From assembly GCF_900167455.1 (NCBI RefSeq), contig NZ_FUWJ01000001.1:558001-622000 (forward strand): DNA of 64,000 nt, given 5' to 3'. Of the stretch, positions 8,240 through 16,541 are shown piece by piece. A program made the position numbers and the translations under genes. Each line of letters starts with the position of its first letter. Within the stretch, counting starts at the first letter, position 1. The notes below the pieces were generated by a model, which saw only the letters and a list, made by a program, of their open reading frames with translations, was not told the origin of the DNA and did not search any database. Source of the stretch: Enhydrobacter aerosaccus (GTDB taxonomy: Bacteria > Pseudomonadota > Alphaproteobacteria > Reyranellales > Reyranellaceae).

Positions 8240-8827
8240 ATGGTCACGCTGACACGCATCTACACACGGGGCGGCGACACGGGTGACACGTCGCTCGGAC
8301 GGGGCGAGCGCGTGCCCAAGCACGATGCCCGCGTCGAGGCCTATGGCACCGTCGACGAGGCCAATTCGGTCATCGGGCTCGCGCGCGCCGCCGTCGACCG
8401 CAGCGTCAAGAACGATGTCCATCGCGCGCATGTCGATGCGATGCTGATGCGCATCCAGAACGACCTGTTCGACCTCGGCGCCGACCTCTGCACGATCGAA
8501 GGCAAGCGGGGGGAGGAGGCGTTGCGGATCCTGCCCTCGCAGGTCGAGCGTCTGGAGCGGGAGATCGACGAGATGAACGCGGCCCTGGCGCCGCTCACCT
8601 CGTTCGTCCTGCCGGGCGGCAGCGAGGCGTCGGCGTGGCTTCACCTCGCCCGGACCGTGGTCCGCCGCGCGGAGCGGCGCATGACGGCCCTGGCTGCCGA
8701 TCAGGCGGTGAATTCGGAGGCCATCAAGTATGTCAACCGCTTGTCAGATCACCTGTTCGTCCTGGCCCGCCGGCTCAACGACAACGGCACGGCGGATGTG
8801 CTGTGGGTACCTGGCAAAGGGCGATAA
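8240..8827 (+). CDS. PduO-type cob(I)yrinic acid a,c-diamide adenosyltransferase
   Basis: A 195-residue ATP:cob(I)alamin adenosyltransferase, which makes adenosylcobalamin. The ATP-binding RIYTRGGDTGDTSLGRGERVPK at the N-terminus, YGTVDEANSVIG, and the helix HLARTVVRRAERR near 135-150 are family markers of the trimeric PduO fold. In this window the adenosylcobalamin user is the class II ribonucleotide reductase at 28287; methylmalonyl-CoA mutase, which would follow the carboxylase at 43497-47292, is expected elsewhere. It probably forms an operon with the preceding HIG1-like gene. Confidence 0.95.
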   Translation: MVTLTRIYTRGGDTGDTSLGRGERVPKHDARVEAYGTVDEANSVIGLARAAVDRSVKNDVHRAHVDAMLMRIQNDLFDLGADLCTIEGKRGEEALRILPSQVERLEREIDEMNAALAPLTSFVLPGGSEASAWLHLARTVVRRAERRMTALAADQAVNSEAIKYVNRLSDHLFVLARRLNDNGTADVLWVPGKGR

Positions 8828-8849
8828 CAATGGTAAGTTGTTGATAGAT

Positions 8850-8887
8850 CGCGAAAAAACCTTTCGCGCTGCGATTTTGTGCAGCGC
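8850..8887. other. Two overlapping hairpins between adenosyltransferase and etfB genes
   Basis: CGCGAAA-AAACC-TTTCGCG (8850-8868) and GCGCTGC-N8-GCAGCGC (8866-8887) share three bases, so the stems compete. No uridine tract follows the second stem. They lie just before the etfB promoter and may mark the end of the upstream transcript. Confidence 0.35.
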
Positions 8888-8896
8888 GCCATAGCC

Positions 8897-8926
8897 TTGA
8901 CATGATCGGCTGAACCCCCCTACACG
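8897..8926 (+). promoter_or_regulatory. Probable sigma-70 promoter of etfBA-hbd
   Basis: A perfect TTGACA -35 element is followed after 18 bases by TACACG as a weak -10. The transcript would have a leader of about 50 bases before etfB. Alphaproteobacterial promoters often keep the -35 and tolerate poor -10 elements. Confidence 0.45.
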
Positions 8927-8982
8927 AAAACCCCTTCGCCGGGCGGAAGGTCCGGCCGCAACTCACCAATAGGCGCAACGCG

Positions 8983-9732
8983 ATGAAAGTGCTGGTCGCG
9001 GTCAAGCGGGTCATCGACTACAACGTCAAGATCCGCGTCAAGGCCGACAACACGGGCGTCGAGACGGCGAACGTCAAGATGTCCATGAACCCCTTCGATG
9101 AAATCGCCGTGGAAGAGGCGATCCGGATGAAAGAGAAGGGGCAGGCGACCGAGATTATCGTCTTCTCCGCCGGTCCGGCCCAGTGCCAGGAAACCATCCG
9201 CACCGCGCTCGCCATGGGCGCCGATCGCGGCGTCCTGGTGCAGACCGACGCCGAGCTGCAGCCGCTGGCCGTCGCCAAGCTGCTGAAGGCCGTGGTCGAC
9301 AAGGAGCAGCCGGGCCTGGTCATCGTCGGCAAGCAGGCGATCGACGACGACTCCAACCAGACCGGCCAGATGGCCGCGGCGCTGCTGGGCTGGTCGCAAG
9401 GCACCTTCGCCAACAAGCTCAACCTCGCCGACGGCACCGCCGAGGTGAAGCGCGAGGTCGATGGCGGCCTCGAGAACATCAAGATCAAGCTGCCGGCCGT
9501 GATCACGACCGACCTGCGCCTCAACGAGCCGCGCTACGCCTCGCTCCCCAACATCATGAAGGCCAAGAAGAAGCCGATCGAAACGCTGGCGCCGGATGCG
9601 CTCGGCGTCGACGTCGCGCCGCGCCTGAAGGTGCTGAAGGTCGAGGAGCCGCCCAAGCGCAAGGCCGGCATCAAGGTGAAGACCGTGGCCGAACTGGTCG
9701 ACAAGCTGCGTAACGAAGCGGGAGTGATCTGA
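8983..9732 (+). CDS. etfB: Electron transfer flavoprotein, beta subunit
   Basis: EtfB (249 residues) pairs with EtfA to carry electrons from acyl-CoA dehydrogenases to ETF-quinone oxidoreductase. The opening [20 protein letters not shown], the [21 protein letters not shown] segment and the signature [21 protein letters not shown] near residues 180-205 (the ETF recognition loop that docks to dehydrogenases) are diagnostic. AMP is bound by the beta subunit. The gene is 2 bases from etfA. The obvious dehydrogenase partner in this window is isovaleryl-CoA dehydrogenase. Confidence 0.98.
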   Translation: MKVLVAVKRVIDYNVKIRVKADNTGVETANVKMSMNPFDEIAVEEAIRMKEKGQATEIIVFSAGPAQCQETIRTALAMGADRGVLVQTDAELQPLAVAKLLKAVVDKEQPGLVIVGKQAIDDDSNQTGQMAAALLGWSQGTFANKLNLADGTAEVKREVDGGLENIKIKLPAVITTDLRLNEPRYASLPNIMKAKKKPIETLAPDALGVDVAPRLKVLKVEEPPKRKAGIKVKTVAELVDKLRNEAGVI

Positions 9733-9734
9733 TC

Positions 9735-10670
9735 ATGGCGATTCTCGTCGTTGCCGCACACGACGGCACAGCGGTTCGCGCCAATGTCGCCAATGCCGTG
9801 GCGGCGGCCGGCCAGATGGGCTCGGACGTGGCGGTGCTGGTGGCCGGCAGCAATTGCGGTGAGGCGGCCAAGTCGGCCGCCGCGATCCAGGGCGTTGCCA
9901 AGGTCCTGCAGGCGGAGGATGCCGCCTACGCCAACTGGCTGGCCGAGGATATCGCGCCGCTGGTGGCGAAGCTGGCGCCGGCCTACAGCCATGTCGTGAT
10001 GGCCGCCGATTCGGTCGGCAAGAACCTCGCCCCGCGCGTCGCGGCGCTGCTCGACGTGGCGCAGATTTCCGAAGCGATCCAGGTCGTGTCGCCGGATACC
10101 TTCGTCCGTCCGATCTATGCCGGCAACGCGCTGGCGACGGTGCAGACCTCGGACAAGATCAAGGTCGTCACCATCCGTCCGACCAACTTCAAGGCGGCGC
10201 CCGCCGGCGGTTCGGCCCCGATCGAGCAGATCGGCGGCGAAGGCGCCAAGGGCCTCTCGTCCTATGTCGGCGCCGAGCTGTCCAAGAGCGAGCGTCCGGA
10301 ACTGACCTCGGCCAAGATCGTCGTTTCCGGCGGCCGTGGCCTCGGCAGCGGCGAGAACTTCAAGATCCTCGAGACGCTGGCGGACAAGCTGGGGGCCGGT
10401 CTCGGCGCCAGCCGTGCTGCGGTCGACGCGGGCTACGTGCCGAACGACTACCAGGTCGGCCAGACCGGCAAGGTCGTGGCGCCCGATCTGTACATCGCCA
10501 TCGGCATCTCCGGCGCGATCCAGCATCTCGCCGGCATGAAGGACAGCAAGACCATCGTCGCGATCAACAAGGACGAGGAAGCACCCATCTTTCAGGTGGC
10601 GGACTACGGCATCGTCGGCGACCTGTTCCAGATCGTCCCCGAGCTCACGGCCGCGGTCGAGAAGAAGTAA
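9735..10670 (+). CDS. etfA: Electron transfer flavoprotein, alpha subunit
   Basis: EtfA (311 residues) holds the FAD of the ETF heterodimer. The N-terminal alpha/beta domain (residues 1-185) is followed by the FAD domain with [40 protein letters not shown] and [18 protein letters not shown], ending in [19 protein letters not shown]; these are the standard FAD-binding signatures. It lies directly between etfB and a 3-hydroxyacyl-CoA dehydrogenase, which supports a role in beta-oxidation or butanoate metabolism. Confidence 0.98.
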   Translation: MAILVVAAHDGTAVRANVANAVAAAGQMGSDVAVLVAGSNCGEAAKSAAAIQGVAKVLQAEDAAYANWLAEDIAPLVAKLAPAYSHVVMAADSVGKNLAPRVAALLDVAQISEAIQVVSPDTFVRPIYAGNALATVQTSDKIKVVTIRPTNFKAAPAGGSAPIEQIGGEGAKGLSSYVGAELSKSERPELTSAKIVVSGGRGLGSGENFKILETLADKLGAGLGASRAAVDAGYVPNDYQVGQTGKVVAPDLYIAIGISGAIQHLAGMKDSKTIVAINKDEEAPIFQVADYGIVGDLFQIVPELTAAVEKK

Positions 10671-10684
10671 CCGCGGGGGAAGTC

Positions 10685-11557
10685 ATGATTAAGCGCATCG
10701 GCGTCATCGGTGCCGGTCAAATGGGCAGTGGTATTGCCCATGTCTGCGCGCTCAAGGGCTACGACATCCGGCTGATCGACGTCGATCAGCCGCATCTCGA
10801 TTCCGGGCTGGACGCCATCGGCCGCAACATGGACCGTCAGATCGGTCGCGGCATGATCCGGCCAGAGGAAAAGGAGTCCAGCCTCAAGCGCATCGCGACG
10901 GCGACCGACTACGGCGCACTCGCTGATTGCGACCTGATCGTCGAAGCGGCGACCGAGAACGAGGCGATCAAGCGCGAGATCTTCAAGAAGGTCTGCGTCG
11001 GCCTGCCGCCCAACGTGCTGCTGGCGACCAACACCTCGTCGATCTCGGTGACGCGCCTCGCCTCGGTGACCGACCGTCCCGGCAAGTTCATGGGCATGCA
11101 CTTCATGAACCCGGTGCCGATGATGGCGCTGGTCGAGCTGATCCGCGGTATCGCGACGGAGGAGGAGACCTTCCGCACCGTTCGTGACGTGGTGATCAAG
11201 CTCGACAAGAAGCCCGTGAACGCCGAGGACTTCCCGGCCTTCATCGTCAATCGCATCCTGCTGCCGATGATCAACGAGGCGGTCTATGCCCTGTACGAGG
11301 GCGTCGGCAACGTCGATGCGATCGATACCGGCATGAGGCTCGGCGCCAACCATCCGATGGGCCCGCTGGAACTGGCCGACTTCATCGGCCTCGATACCTG
11401 CCTGTCCGTGATGCAGGTCCTGCACGAAGGGCTGGCCGATTCGAAGTATCGGCCCTGTCCGCTGCTCGTGAAGTACGTCGAGGCGGGCTGGGTCGGCCGC
11501 AAGGTCAAGCGCGGCTTCTACGATTATTCCGGCGAGCGCCCCGTCCCGACGCGTTGA
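10685..11557 (+). CDS. 3-hydroxybutyryl-CoA dehydrogenase
   Basis: A 290-residue short 3-hydroxyacyl-CoA dehydrogenase (Hbd/PaaH type), interconverting 3-hydroxybutyryl-CoA and acetoacetyl-CoA with NAD(P). The Rossmann motif GVIGAGQMGSGIAHVCA starts at residue 6. The catalytic histidine is in MGMHFMNPVPMM near 137, preceded by LATNTSSISVT, and the helical C-terminal domain carries NRILLPMINEAVYALYEGV and HPMGPLELADFIGLD. No fused hydratase is present. It starts 14 bases after etfA with GGGGGA-like spacing and is the last gene of the operon. Confidence 0.95.
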   Translation: MIKRIGVIGAGQMGSGIAHVCALKGYDIRLIDVDQPHLDSGLDAIGRNMDRQIGRGMIRPEEKESSLKRIATATDYGALADCDLIVEAATENEAIKREIFKKVCVGLPPNVLLATNTSSISVTRLASVTDRPGKFMGMHFMNPVPMMALVELIRGIATEEETFRTVRDVVIKLDKKPVNAEDFPAFIVNRILLPMINEAVYALYEGVGNVDAIDTGMRLGANHPMGPLELADFIGLDTCLSVMQVLHEGLADSKYRPCPLLVKYVEAGWVGRKVKRGFYDYSGERPVPTR

Positions 11558-11569
11558 AAAATTGCTAGT

Positions 11570-11593
11570 CTCCCCGCCGTTTGAAGCGGGGAG
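11570..11593 (+). promoter_or_regulatory. Hairpin that contains the ribosome site of the following gene
   Basis: CTCCCCGC-N8-GCGGGGAG is a perfect 8-bp stem. Its 3' arm holds GGGGAG, the likely Shine-Dalgarno of the next gene (ATG at 11602, 8 bases later), so the folded RNA would hide it. It could also be the transcript end of etfBA-hbd, though no T tract follows. Confidence 0.45.
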
Positions 11594-11601
11594 CCTCTAC
11601 C

Positions 11602-12075
11602 ATGATATCCAAGCCGGCTCGATTTGTGGCCGCGACGGTGATTGCCGTCACCGTTCTTGCTGGGACGGCGTCGACTGCCTACGCGCAGATGCCCTGGGTC
11701 CTGATCGCGCGCAAGGCCGCCCAGCGCATCCAGCGCATGGAAGTGCCACCGCAGGATCCCAGCCAGCCGCGGCAGGACTTCGCCACCGTCATTCTCGAGG
11801 CGCCGGCCGACCGCGTATTCGCCACCGCCCTCGACCTTGCACGCAAGAACAGCGAAGTCCGAATCCTGATGACCGATCCGGGTGCGCGCCGGCTCCAACT
11901 GGCGCAAGGTGACCGGGTGGCGACGTTGAACGTCGTCGAGCTGAGTCCCGAGGTTTCCCAACTCCTGATCGCCGGCAGCGCGGGGCCGAACGAGACGCCG
12001 ACCGCCTCCCGCGTCGTCGGCGCCGTCCTGCGCATCTGCGCCGAGATGAAGAAGGAGTGCTCCCTGGCGGACTGA
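11602..12075 (+). CDS. Secreted protein of unknown function
   Basis: A 157-residue protein that I do not recognise beyond its export signal. Residues 1-29 (MISKPARFVAATVIAVTVLA and the following GTASTAYAQ) form a signal peptide with an AYA-Q cleavage site. The mature part has a small alpha/beta region, DFATVILEAPADRVFATALDL then a strand-rich LQLAQGDRVATLNVVELS, and ends with a cysteine pair (C149 and C154). It resembles small periplasmic proteins of the DUF3568 kind in outline only. Its ribosome site lies within a strong hairpin. Confidence 0.7.
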   Translation: MISKPARFVAATVIAVTVLAGTASTAYAQMPWVLIARKAAQRIQRMEVPPQDPSQPRQDFATVILEAPADRVFATALDLARKNSEVRILMTDPGARRLQLAQGDRVATLNVVELSPEVSQLLIAGSAGPNETPTASRVVGAVLRICAEMKKECSLAD

Positions 12076-12110
12076 GAGCGCGATCGAGGCGGCGTTGATG
12101 GCAGACGCTG

Positions 12111-12962
12111 TCACTGTTGCCAGTCGAGGCCGATGTCGAGAACGCTGGCGCTGTGGGTCAGCCAGCCGGCCGAGATCAGATCCACGCCCGCCGCCGCGAT
12201 GGCGGGCGCTGTCGCTGGAGTGATGCGTCCTGACGCTTCGGCGATGGCGCGCCCGTCGATCAGGCGGACGGCTTCGGCCAGCGTCTCAGGTGTCATGTTG
12301 TCGAGCAGAACGGCATCGATACCGACGGTCAGCGCTTCCTCGAGCTGATCGAGCGTGTCGACTTCGACCTCGATCTTCACGAGATGGCCGATCGACCGCC
12401 GCGCCGCCTGGATCACCGGCACCACGCCGCCCGCGGCCGCGATGTGATTGTCCTTGATCAGGACGGCGTCATCCAGACCCAGGCGGTGATTGACGCCGCC
12501 GCCGACCCGCACGGCGTATTTCTGCAAGGCACGGAGGCCCGGCATGGTCTTGCGCGTGCAGCAGATGCGGGCCTTGTGACCGGCCACTGCCTTGACCAGG
12601 GTTGCCGTGGCGCTGGCGACACCACTCAGATGTCCCAGGAAATTCAGCGCCACGCGTTCGGCGGTGAGCACGCCGCGCGCCGGCCCTTTGATGGTCGCCA
12701 CACGGTCGCCGGGTTCCAGGCGCGTGCCATCCGGTCGATCGATCGCGACCGTGATTCCCGGATCGACGAGGCGGAAGGCGAGAGCGGCGAGATCGAGGCC
12801 GGCGACCACGCCCGGCTGGCGGGCGACGAGCGCGGTCTCTGCCCGGGCATGGACCGGTACGACGGCATCAGTGGTGATGTCGCCCGCACGGCCGAGATCC
12901 TCGAGCAGTGCGGCGCGCACGACGGGCTCAAGCATGAGCGTGGGCAGGGGAGAGGCTGTCAT
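12111..12962 (-). CDS. nadC: Nicotinate-nucleotide pyrophosphorylase (quinolinate phosphoribosyltransferase)
   Basis: NadC converts quinolinate and PRPP to nicotinate mononucleotide with loss of CO2, the third step of de novo NAD synthesis. Markers are EDLGRAGDITTDAVVP near residue 20, ALNFLGHLSGVASAT, the CTRKTMPGLR loop near 130, VGGGVNHRLGLDDAVLIKDNH, and IEVEVDTLDQLEEAL. The start at MTASPLP has GGAG 12 bases upstream and gives 283 residues; it overlaps the end of nadB by 35 bases, so translation is coupled. A longer reading adds 38 residues inside nadB and was rejected. Confidence 0.97.
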   Translation of the reverse strand: MTASPLPTLMLEPVVRAALLEDLGRAGDITTDAVVPVHARAETALVARQPGVVAGLDLAALAFRLVDPGITVAIDRPDGTRLEPGDRVATIKGPARGVLTAERVALNFLGHLSGVASATATLVKAVAGHKARICCTRKTMPGLRALQKYAVRVGGGVNHRLGLDDAVLIKDNHIAAAGGVVPVIQAARRSIGHLVKIEVEVDTLDQLEEALTVGIDAVLLDNMTPETLAEAVRLIDGRAIAEASGRITPATAPAIAAAGVDLISAGWLTHSASVLDIGLDWQQ

Positions 12963-14469
12963 GATCGGTGCTCCAGGTGGAAACGACGGATGTTCGGGAA
13001 GGATCGAGGCGCTGCATCTGATGTCGCGCCCAGCGTGCGGACCGTTGTGGAAAGTCGCTGCGCCAGTGGCCGCCACGGCTTTCCTCGCGCTGCAGCGCCG
13101 CGCGCGCGATGAACAGCGCCACCAGCGCCGGATCGGCGGTGGGATCGCTGGAAAAGGCCAGGGGTTCGAGACGATCGATTGCCTTCAACAGGCCGTTTCC
13201 GTCCCTGACGATTCCTAGCGTCTCGCCAACGAGCCTGCGGATGGCGCTGGCGTCGGGAGTCGGCGGGAGCGCGACGGGACGAGGCGACGGCGTTGATCGC
13301 GCGGCGGTCGTTGCAACGCTCCGGGCCACCCGACTGGCCATGACGGCAGCCTCGAGCAGGGAGTTGCTGGCCAGACGATTAGCGCCATGCAGGCCGGTCG
13401 CCGCTGTCTCTCCGCAGGCCCACAACCCTTCGACGGTCGTGCGGCCATCGAGATCGACGGCAATGCCACCCATATGGAAGTGGGCGGCGGGCGCCACGGG
13501 GATCGGCATCGTTGCCGGATCGATATCCCCAGCACGGCAGTGCGCGGCGATTGTCGGAAAGCGTTTGCCGAAGTCCACGCCCAGGCTGGGGCGCGTATCG
13601 AGGAACACTCGATGGCCGTTCGCGCGATGCTTCGCCACGGCACGAGAAACGACATCGCGCGGCTCGAGTTCGGCCCGGCCTTGGCCCTGCATGAACCGTG
13701 TACCGGTCTCATCGATCAAGACCGCGCCTTCGCCGCGAACGGCTTCGCTCACCAGCGGCATCGGATCGTGTGCGACATCGAGCGCGGTCGGATGGAATTG
13801 GACGAACTCCATGTCGGCCAGCACCGCACCGGCGCGTGCCGCAAGGGCGATGCCTTGGCCGATCGATCCGAGCGGATTGGTTGTCTGTGCGAACAGTCCG
13901 CCGAGCCCACCGGTCGCCAGCACGATCCGCCGTGCCGGCAACAGGCGCGCCCCGGCAGGCCCGACGGCAAGCACGCCGGCAATGCGGCCATCGTCGACCA
14001 GAAGACGGCGCGCCTCAAATCCTTCGAGCACGATGATGGATGGTGTCGCGCGCACGGCGGCGATCACGGCGCGCATGATCGCCGCGCCGGTGCCGTCGCC
14101 GGTGACATGGGCGATGCGGCGACGGCTATGGGCAGCTTCGAGACCGAGGGCGGGCCGCCCGCGAACGTCGAGATCGAATGGCACGCCCAGCCGTTGCAGC
14201 ATGGCCACGGCGCCGGGGCCGGCGGACGTAATGCGTGCGGCGACCATGGGATCGCCAAGGCCATCGGCGACGGCCATCGTGTCGTTGGCGTGCAGTTCGG
14301 GGCTGTCGTCATCGCTCAAGGCAGCGGCAATGCCGCCTTGCGACCAGGCGGAGGCGGCACCTTCGCCCAGGGGCGTCTTGGCAAGGACGATCACTCGCTG
14401 AGGGGCGAGTTGCAGCGCGGTCATCAGGCCGGCCAGGCCGGCGCCGACGACGACAGGGACGTCTTCCAT
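12928..14469 (-). CDS. nadB: L-aspartate oxidase
   Basis: NadB oxidises L-aspartate to iminoaspartate, the first step of de novo NAD synthesis, and hands it to NadA. The FAD motif VVGAGLAGLMTALQLA is at residues 6-21, followed by SAWSQGGIAAAL, and the catalytic region GLFAQTTNPLGSIGQGIALAARAGA and EFVQFHPTAL around 200-235. The capping GGIAVDLDGRTTVEGLWACGETA and the NRLASNSLLEAAVMASRVA helix are typical of the succinate-dehydrogenase-like family. The start has a strong GAGGAGG five bases upstream and lies 10 bases after the nadA stop. The length of 513 residues is normal. Confidence 0.97.
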   Translation of the reverse strand: MEDVPVVVGAGLAGLMTALQLAPQRVIVLAKTPLGEGAASAWSQGGIAAALSDDDSPELHANDTMAVADGLGDPMVAARITSAGPGAVAMLQRLGVPFDLDVRGRPALGLEAAHSRRRIAHVTGDGTGAAIMRAVIAAVRATPSIIVLEGFEARRLLVDDGRIAGVLAVGPAGARLLPARRIVLATGGLGGLFAQTTNPLGSIGQGIALAARAGAVLADMEFVQFHPTALDVAHDPMPLVSEAVRGEGAVLIDETGTRFMQGQGRAELEPRDVVSRAVAKHRANGHRVFLDTRPSLGVDFGKRFPTIAAHCRAGDIDPATMPIPVAPAAHFHMGGIAVDLDGRTTVEGLWACGETAATGLHGANRLASNSLLEAAVMASRVARSVATTAARSTPSPRPVALPPTPDASAIRRLVGETLGIVRDGNGLLKAIDRLEPLAFSSDPTADPALVALFIARAALQREESRGGHWRSDFPQRSARWARHQMQRLDPSRTSVVSTWSTDHDSLSPAHAHA

Positions 14470-14479
14470 CTTGTCCTCC

Positions 14480-15472
14480 TCACACGGCAAGCATGCGCTC
14501 GACAGCGCGTCGCGCCGGGGCCGCGATTGCCGCGTTGATCGTCACTTCATGAGTCAGGGTTTCGAGCGAGCGCCGGATCTTGGCCAGGCTGATGCGCTTC
14601 ATGTGCGGGCAAAGGTTGCAGGGCCGGACGAACTCGACCTCCGGATGCTGGACGGCGACGTTGTCGCTCATCGAACATTCGGTGACGAGGACGACGCGTG
14701 CCGGCCGGTGCGTGCCGACATAGTCGATCATTGCGGCCGTCGACCCGGCGAAGTCCGCCTCGGCGACCACTTCGGGGGCGCATTCGGGATGGGCAAGCAC
14801 GACCAGACCAGGATGGCCGGCCCGGAGCTGACGGATGTCCTTCGGGCTGAAACGCTCATGCACTTCGCAGTGCCCGGCCCAGGTGATGATCTCGATGCCG
14901 GTATCGCGGCTGACGTTCTGTGCGAGATATTCGTCGGGAAGCATGATGACGCGCGGCGCACCGAGGCTTTCAACGATTTTGCGGGCGTTGCCCGACGTGC
15001 AGCAGATGTCGCTCTCGGCTTTCACGGCGGCGGACGTGTTGACGTAGGTGACGATCGGCACGCCTGGATAGCGTTGCCGCAGCAGCCTTACATCGGCCGC
15101 GGTGATGGATTCCGCCAGTGAGCACCCCGCCCGGAGGTCGGGAATCAGAACACGTTTGCTCGGATTCAGGAGCTTCGCCGTTTCGGCCATGAAGTGAACG
15201 CCCGCCAGGACGATCGTTTGGGCCTCCACGGTCATGGCCTGGCGCGCGAGAGCGAGGCTGTCGCCGACGATGTCGGCGACACAATGGAAGATCTCCGGTG
15301 TCTGATAGTTGTGGGCGAGGATAACCGCGTCGCGTTCGCGCTTCAGGCGCAGGATGGCTTCGACGTCATCGGCAAAGGCCGGCCATTCGATCACCGGAAT
15401 TACAGACTTCACGCGGTCGTAGAGCGGTGCAGTGCGGGTCATCAGGTCGGGGGAGAAGGCGGGGAGGGACAT
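14480..15472 (-). CDS. nadA: Quinolinate synthase A
   Basis: NadA condenses iminoaspartate with dihydroxyacetone phosphate to quinolinate, using a [4Fe-4S] cluster held by three cysteines. Candidate ligands are C117 (AGCSLAES), C157/C158 (DICCTSGNA) and C285/C288 (PCNLCPHMK). The pseudo-threefold repeats [26 protein letters not shown] and MIDYVGTH are clear. It is the first gene of nadA-nadB-nadC, and a double palindromic operator covers its promoter, so the whole unit is probably repressed when NAD or nicotinate is sufficient. Length is 330 residues. Confidence 0.98.
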   Translation of the reverse strand: MSLPAFSPDLMTRTAPLYDRVKSVIPVIEWPAFADDVEAILRLKRERDAVILAHNYQTPEIFHCVADIVGDSLALARQAMTVEAQTIVLAGVHFMAETAKLLNPSKRVLIPDLRAGCSLAESITAADVRLLRQRYPGVPIVTYVNTSAAVKAESDICCTSGNARKIVESLGAPRVIMLPDEYLAQNVSRDTGIEIITWAGHCEVHERFSPKDIRQLRAGHPGLVVLAHPECAPEVVAEADFAGSTAAMIDYVGTHRPARVVLVTECSMSDNVAVQHPEVEFVRPCNLCPHMKRISLAKIRRSLETLTHEVTINAAIAAPARRAVERMLAV

Positions 15473-15483
15473 GCGGCACCTAT

Positions 15484-15500
15484 ATGCTCAATCGGAGTAT
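15484..15500. promoter_or_regulatory. Operator palindrome 1 upstream of nadA (probable NadQ site)
   Basis: ATGCTCAATCGGAGTAT is an imperfect inverted repeat (ATGCTC-N5-GAGTAT) 12 bases before the nadA start. It is one of two copies of the same pattern, spaced by exactly 22 bases (two helical turns). Confidence 0.6.
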
Positions 15501-15505
15501 TAATT

Positions 15506-15522
15506 ATGCTGAAGATGAGCAT
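15506..15522. promoter_or_regulatory. Operator palindrome 2 upstream of nadA (probable NadQ site)
   Basis: ATGCTGAAGATGAGCAT is the second copy (ATGCTG-N5-GAGCAT). It lies just downstream of a perfect minus-strand TTGACA at 15529-15534, so a protein bound here would block RNA polymerase. Confidence 0.6.
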
Positions 15523-15571
15523 TAAGGCTGTCAAGGCCCTGTGTCGGGGGCCGTTTTGATGTGCGGATGCG

Positions 15572-16510
15572 TCAGGCTGGGCGTGAAAGTGGAAGCTTGC
15601 TGCCGCCGACGGCGCGCTCGAGCATCACTTCTCGGCGAAAGCGATAGAGCTTCGCGGGGCGGCCAGCGCTCTGTGAGGTGAGCGCTCCGGTCTCCTCGAC
15701 CAAACCCTGCTGATCGATGAGGCGGCGAAAGTTCTGCTTGTGCAGCGTCCGTCCGGCCAAGGCCTCGATCGCCCGTTGCAGCTGCAGCAGGGTGAAGGTG
15801 TCGGGCATCAATTCGAAGACGACAGGACGGTACTTGATCTTGGCCCGCAGTCTGGCAATTCCGGTGGCGAGGATGCGACGATGATCATGACGCATCGGCA
15901 TGCCGGGAAGAGGAGAGCTGACGGACCCCGCCCTCGAACTGGCTTCGGGAACGAGCCCGAGCTCGTAGAGCAACTCGTAGCGCTGCAGGACCAATTCTTC
16001 GTTCCAATGGTCCTTGCCGTCACCGAAGTTGATGTCGATCCGTTGCCGCCGCTCGCGCTTCAAAGCCGGATCTCCCGCTGCGTCGCTCCATTTGCGCAGT
16101 CGCGGCAGGATTTCCTTGGCGATGAGCGGCGACGGGCCGGCGCGCCAATCCTCCCAGGGAAAATAACGGTACCAGTTGCGCCACTCGGGATCGCGCACGC
16201 CGCGCGACAGCCGCTCACGGGTCAGGCCGAGATAGCTGATCGATACGATCCGCCGGCCGTTCTCCTGGGCGCGATTGCGATCGGCGAAGGTATAGAGCTG
16301 CTCTACATAGCCGAGCGGATGGTGCGTTTGCTGCTCGACCCAGGCGCGCAGACCGCTCTGCAGCGTCGGGTGTTCCGATTCGAATGGCCCTGACGGCAGC
16401 AAGCCGCCATCCTCGAGCGTCAGAACCTGGGGTTCGTTGGCAGTCAGCGCGACAAGCACGGCATTGAGCTCGATCGTGACGGCGGTGGCGCTGACGCTAG
16501 GCGACTTCAT
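15572..16510 (-). CDS. nadQ: NadQ-type NAD biosynthesis repressor (Nudix-like domain plus winged helix)
   Basis: A 312-residue protein of the COG4111-like group that controls nadABC in alphaproteobacteria. The N-terminal half (VTIELNAVLVALTANEPQVL, LRAWVEQQTHHPLGYVEQLYTFADR, VSISYLGLTRE) is a Nudix-type fold without a complete catalytic Nudix box, consistent with effector sensing. The C-terminal part, KYRPVVFELMPDTFTLLQLQ through HKQNFRRLIDQQGLVEET and AGRPAKLYRF, is the winged helix. It lies upstream of nadA on the same strand. The ATG before KSPSV was chosen; TTG and GTG starts at 16531 and 16528 are possible. The name rests on family memory and the neighbouring operators. Confidence 0.85.
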   Translation of the reverse strand: MKSPSVSATAVTIELNAVLVALTANEPQVLTLEDGGLLPSGPFESEHPTLQSGLRAWVEQQTHHPLGYVEQLYTFADRNRAQENGRRIVSISYLGLTRERLSRGVRDPEWRNWYRYFPWEDWRAGPSPLIAKEILPRLRKWSDAAGDPALKRERRQRIDINFGDGKDHWNEELVLQRYELLYELGLVPEASSRAGSVSSPLPGMPMRHDHRRILATGIARLRAKIKYRPVVFELMPDTFTLLQLQRAIEALAGRTLHKQNFRRLIDQQGLVEETGALTSQSAGRPAKLYRFRREVMLERAVGGSKLPLSRPA

Positions 16511-16541
16511 TTCCGAGGCATTATGCACCAAACTGCTCGCT

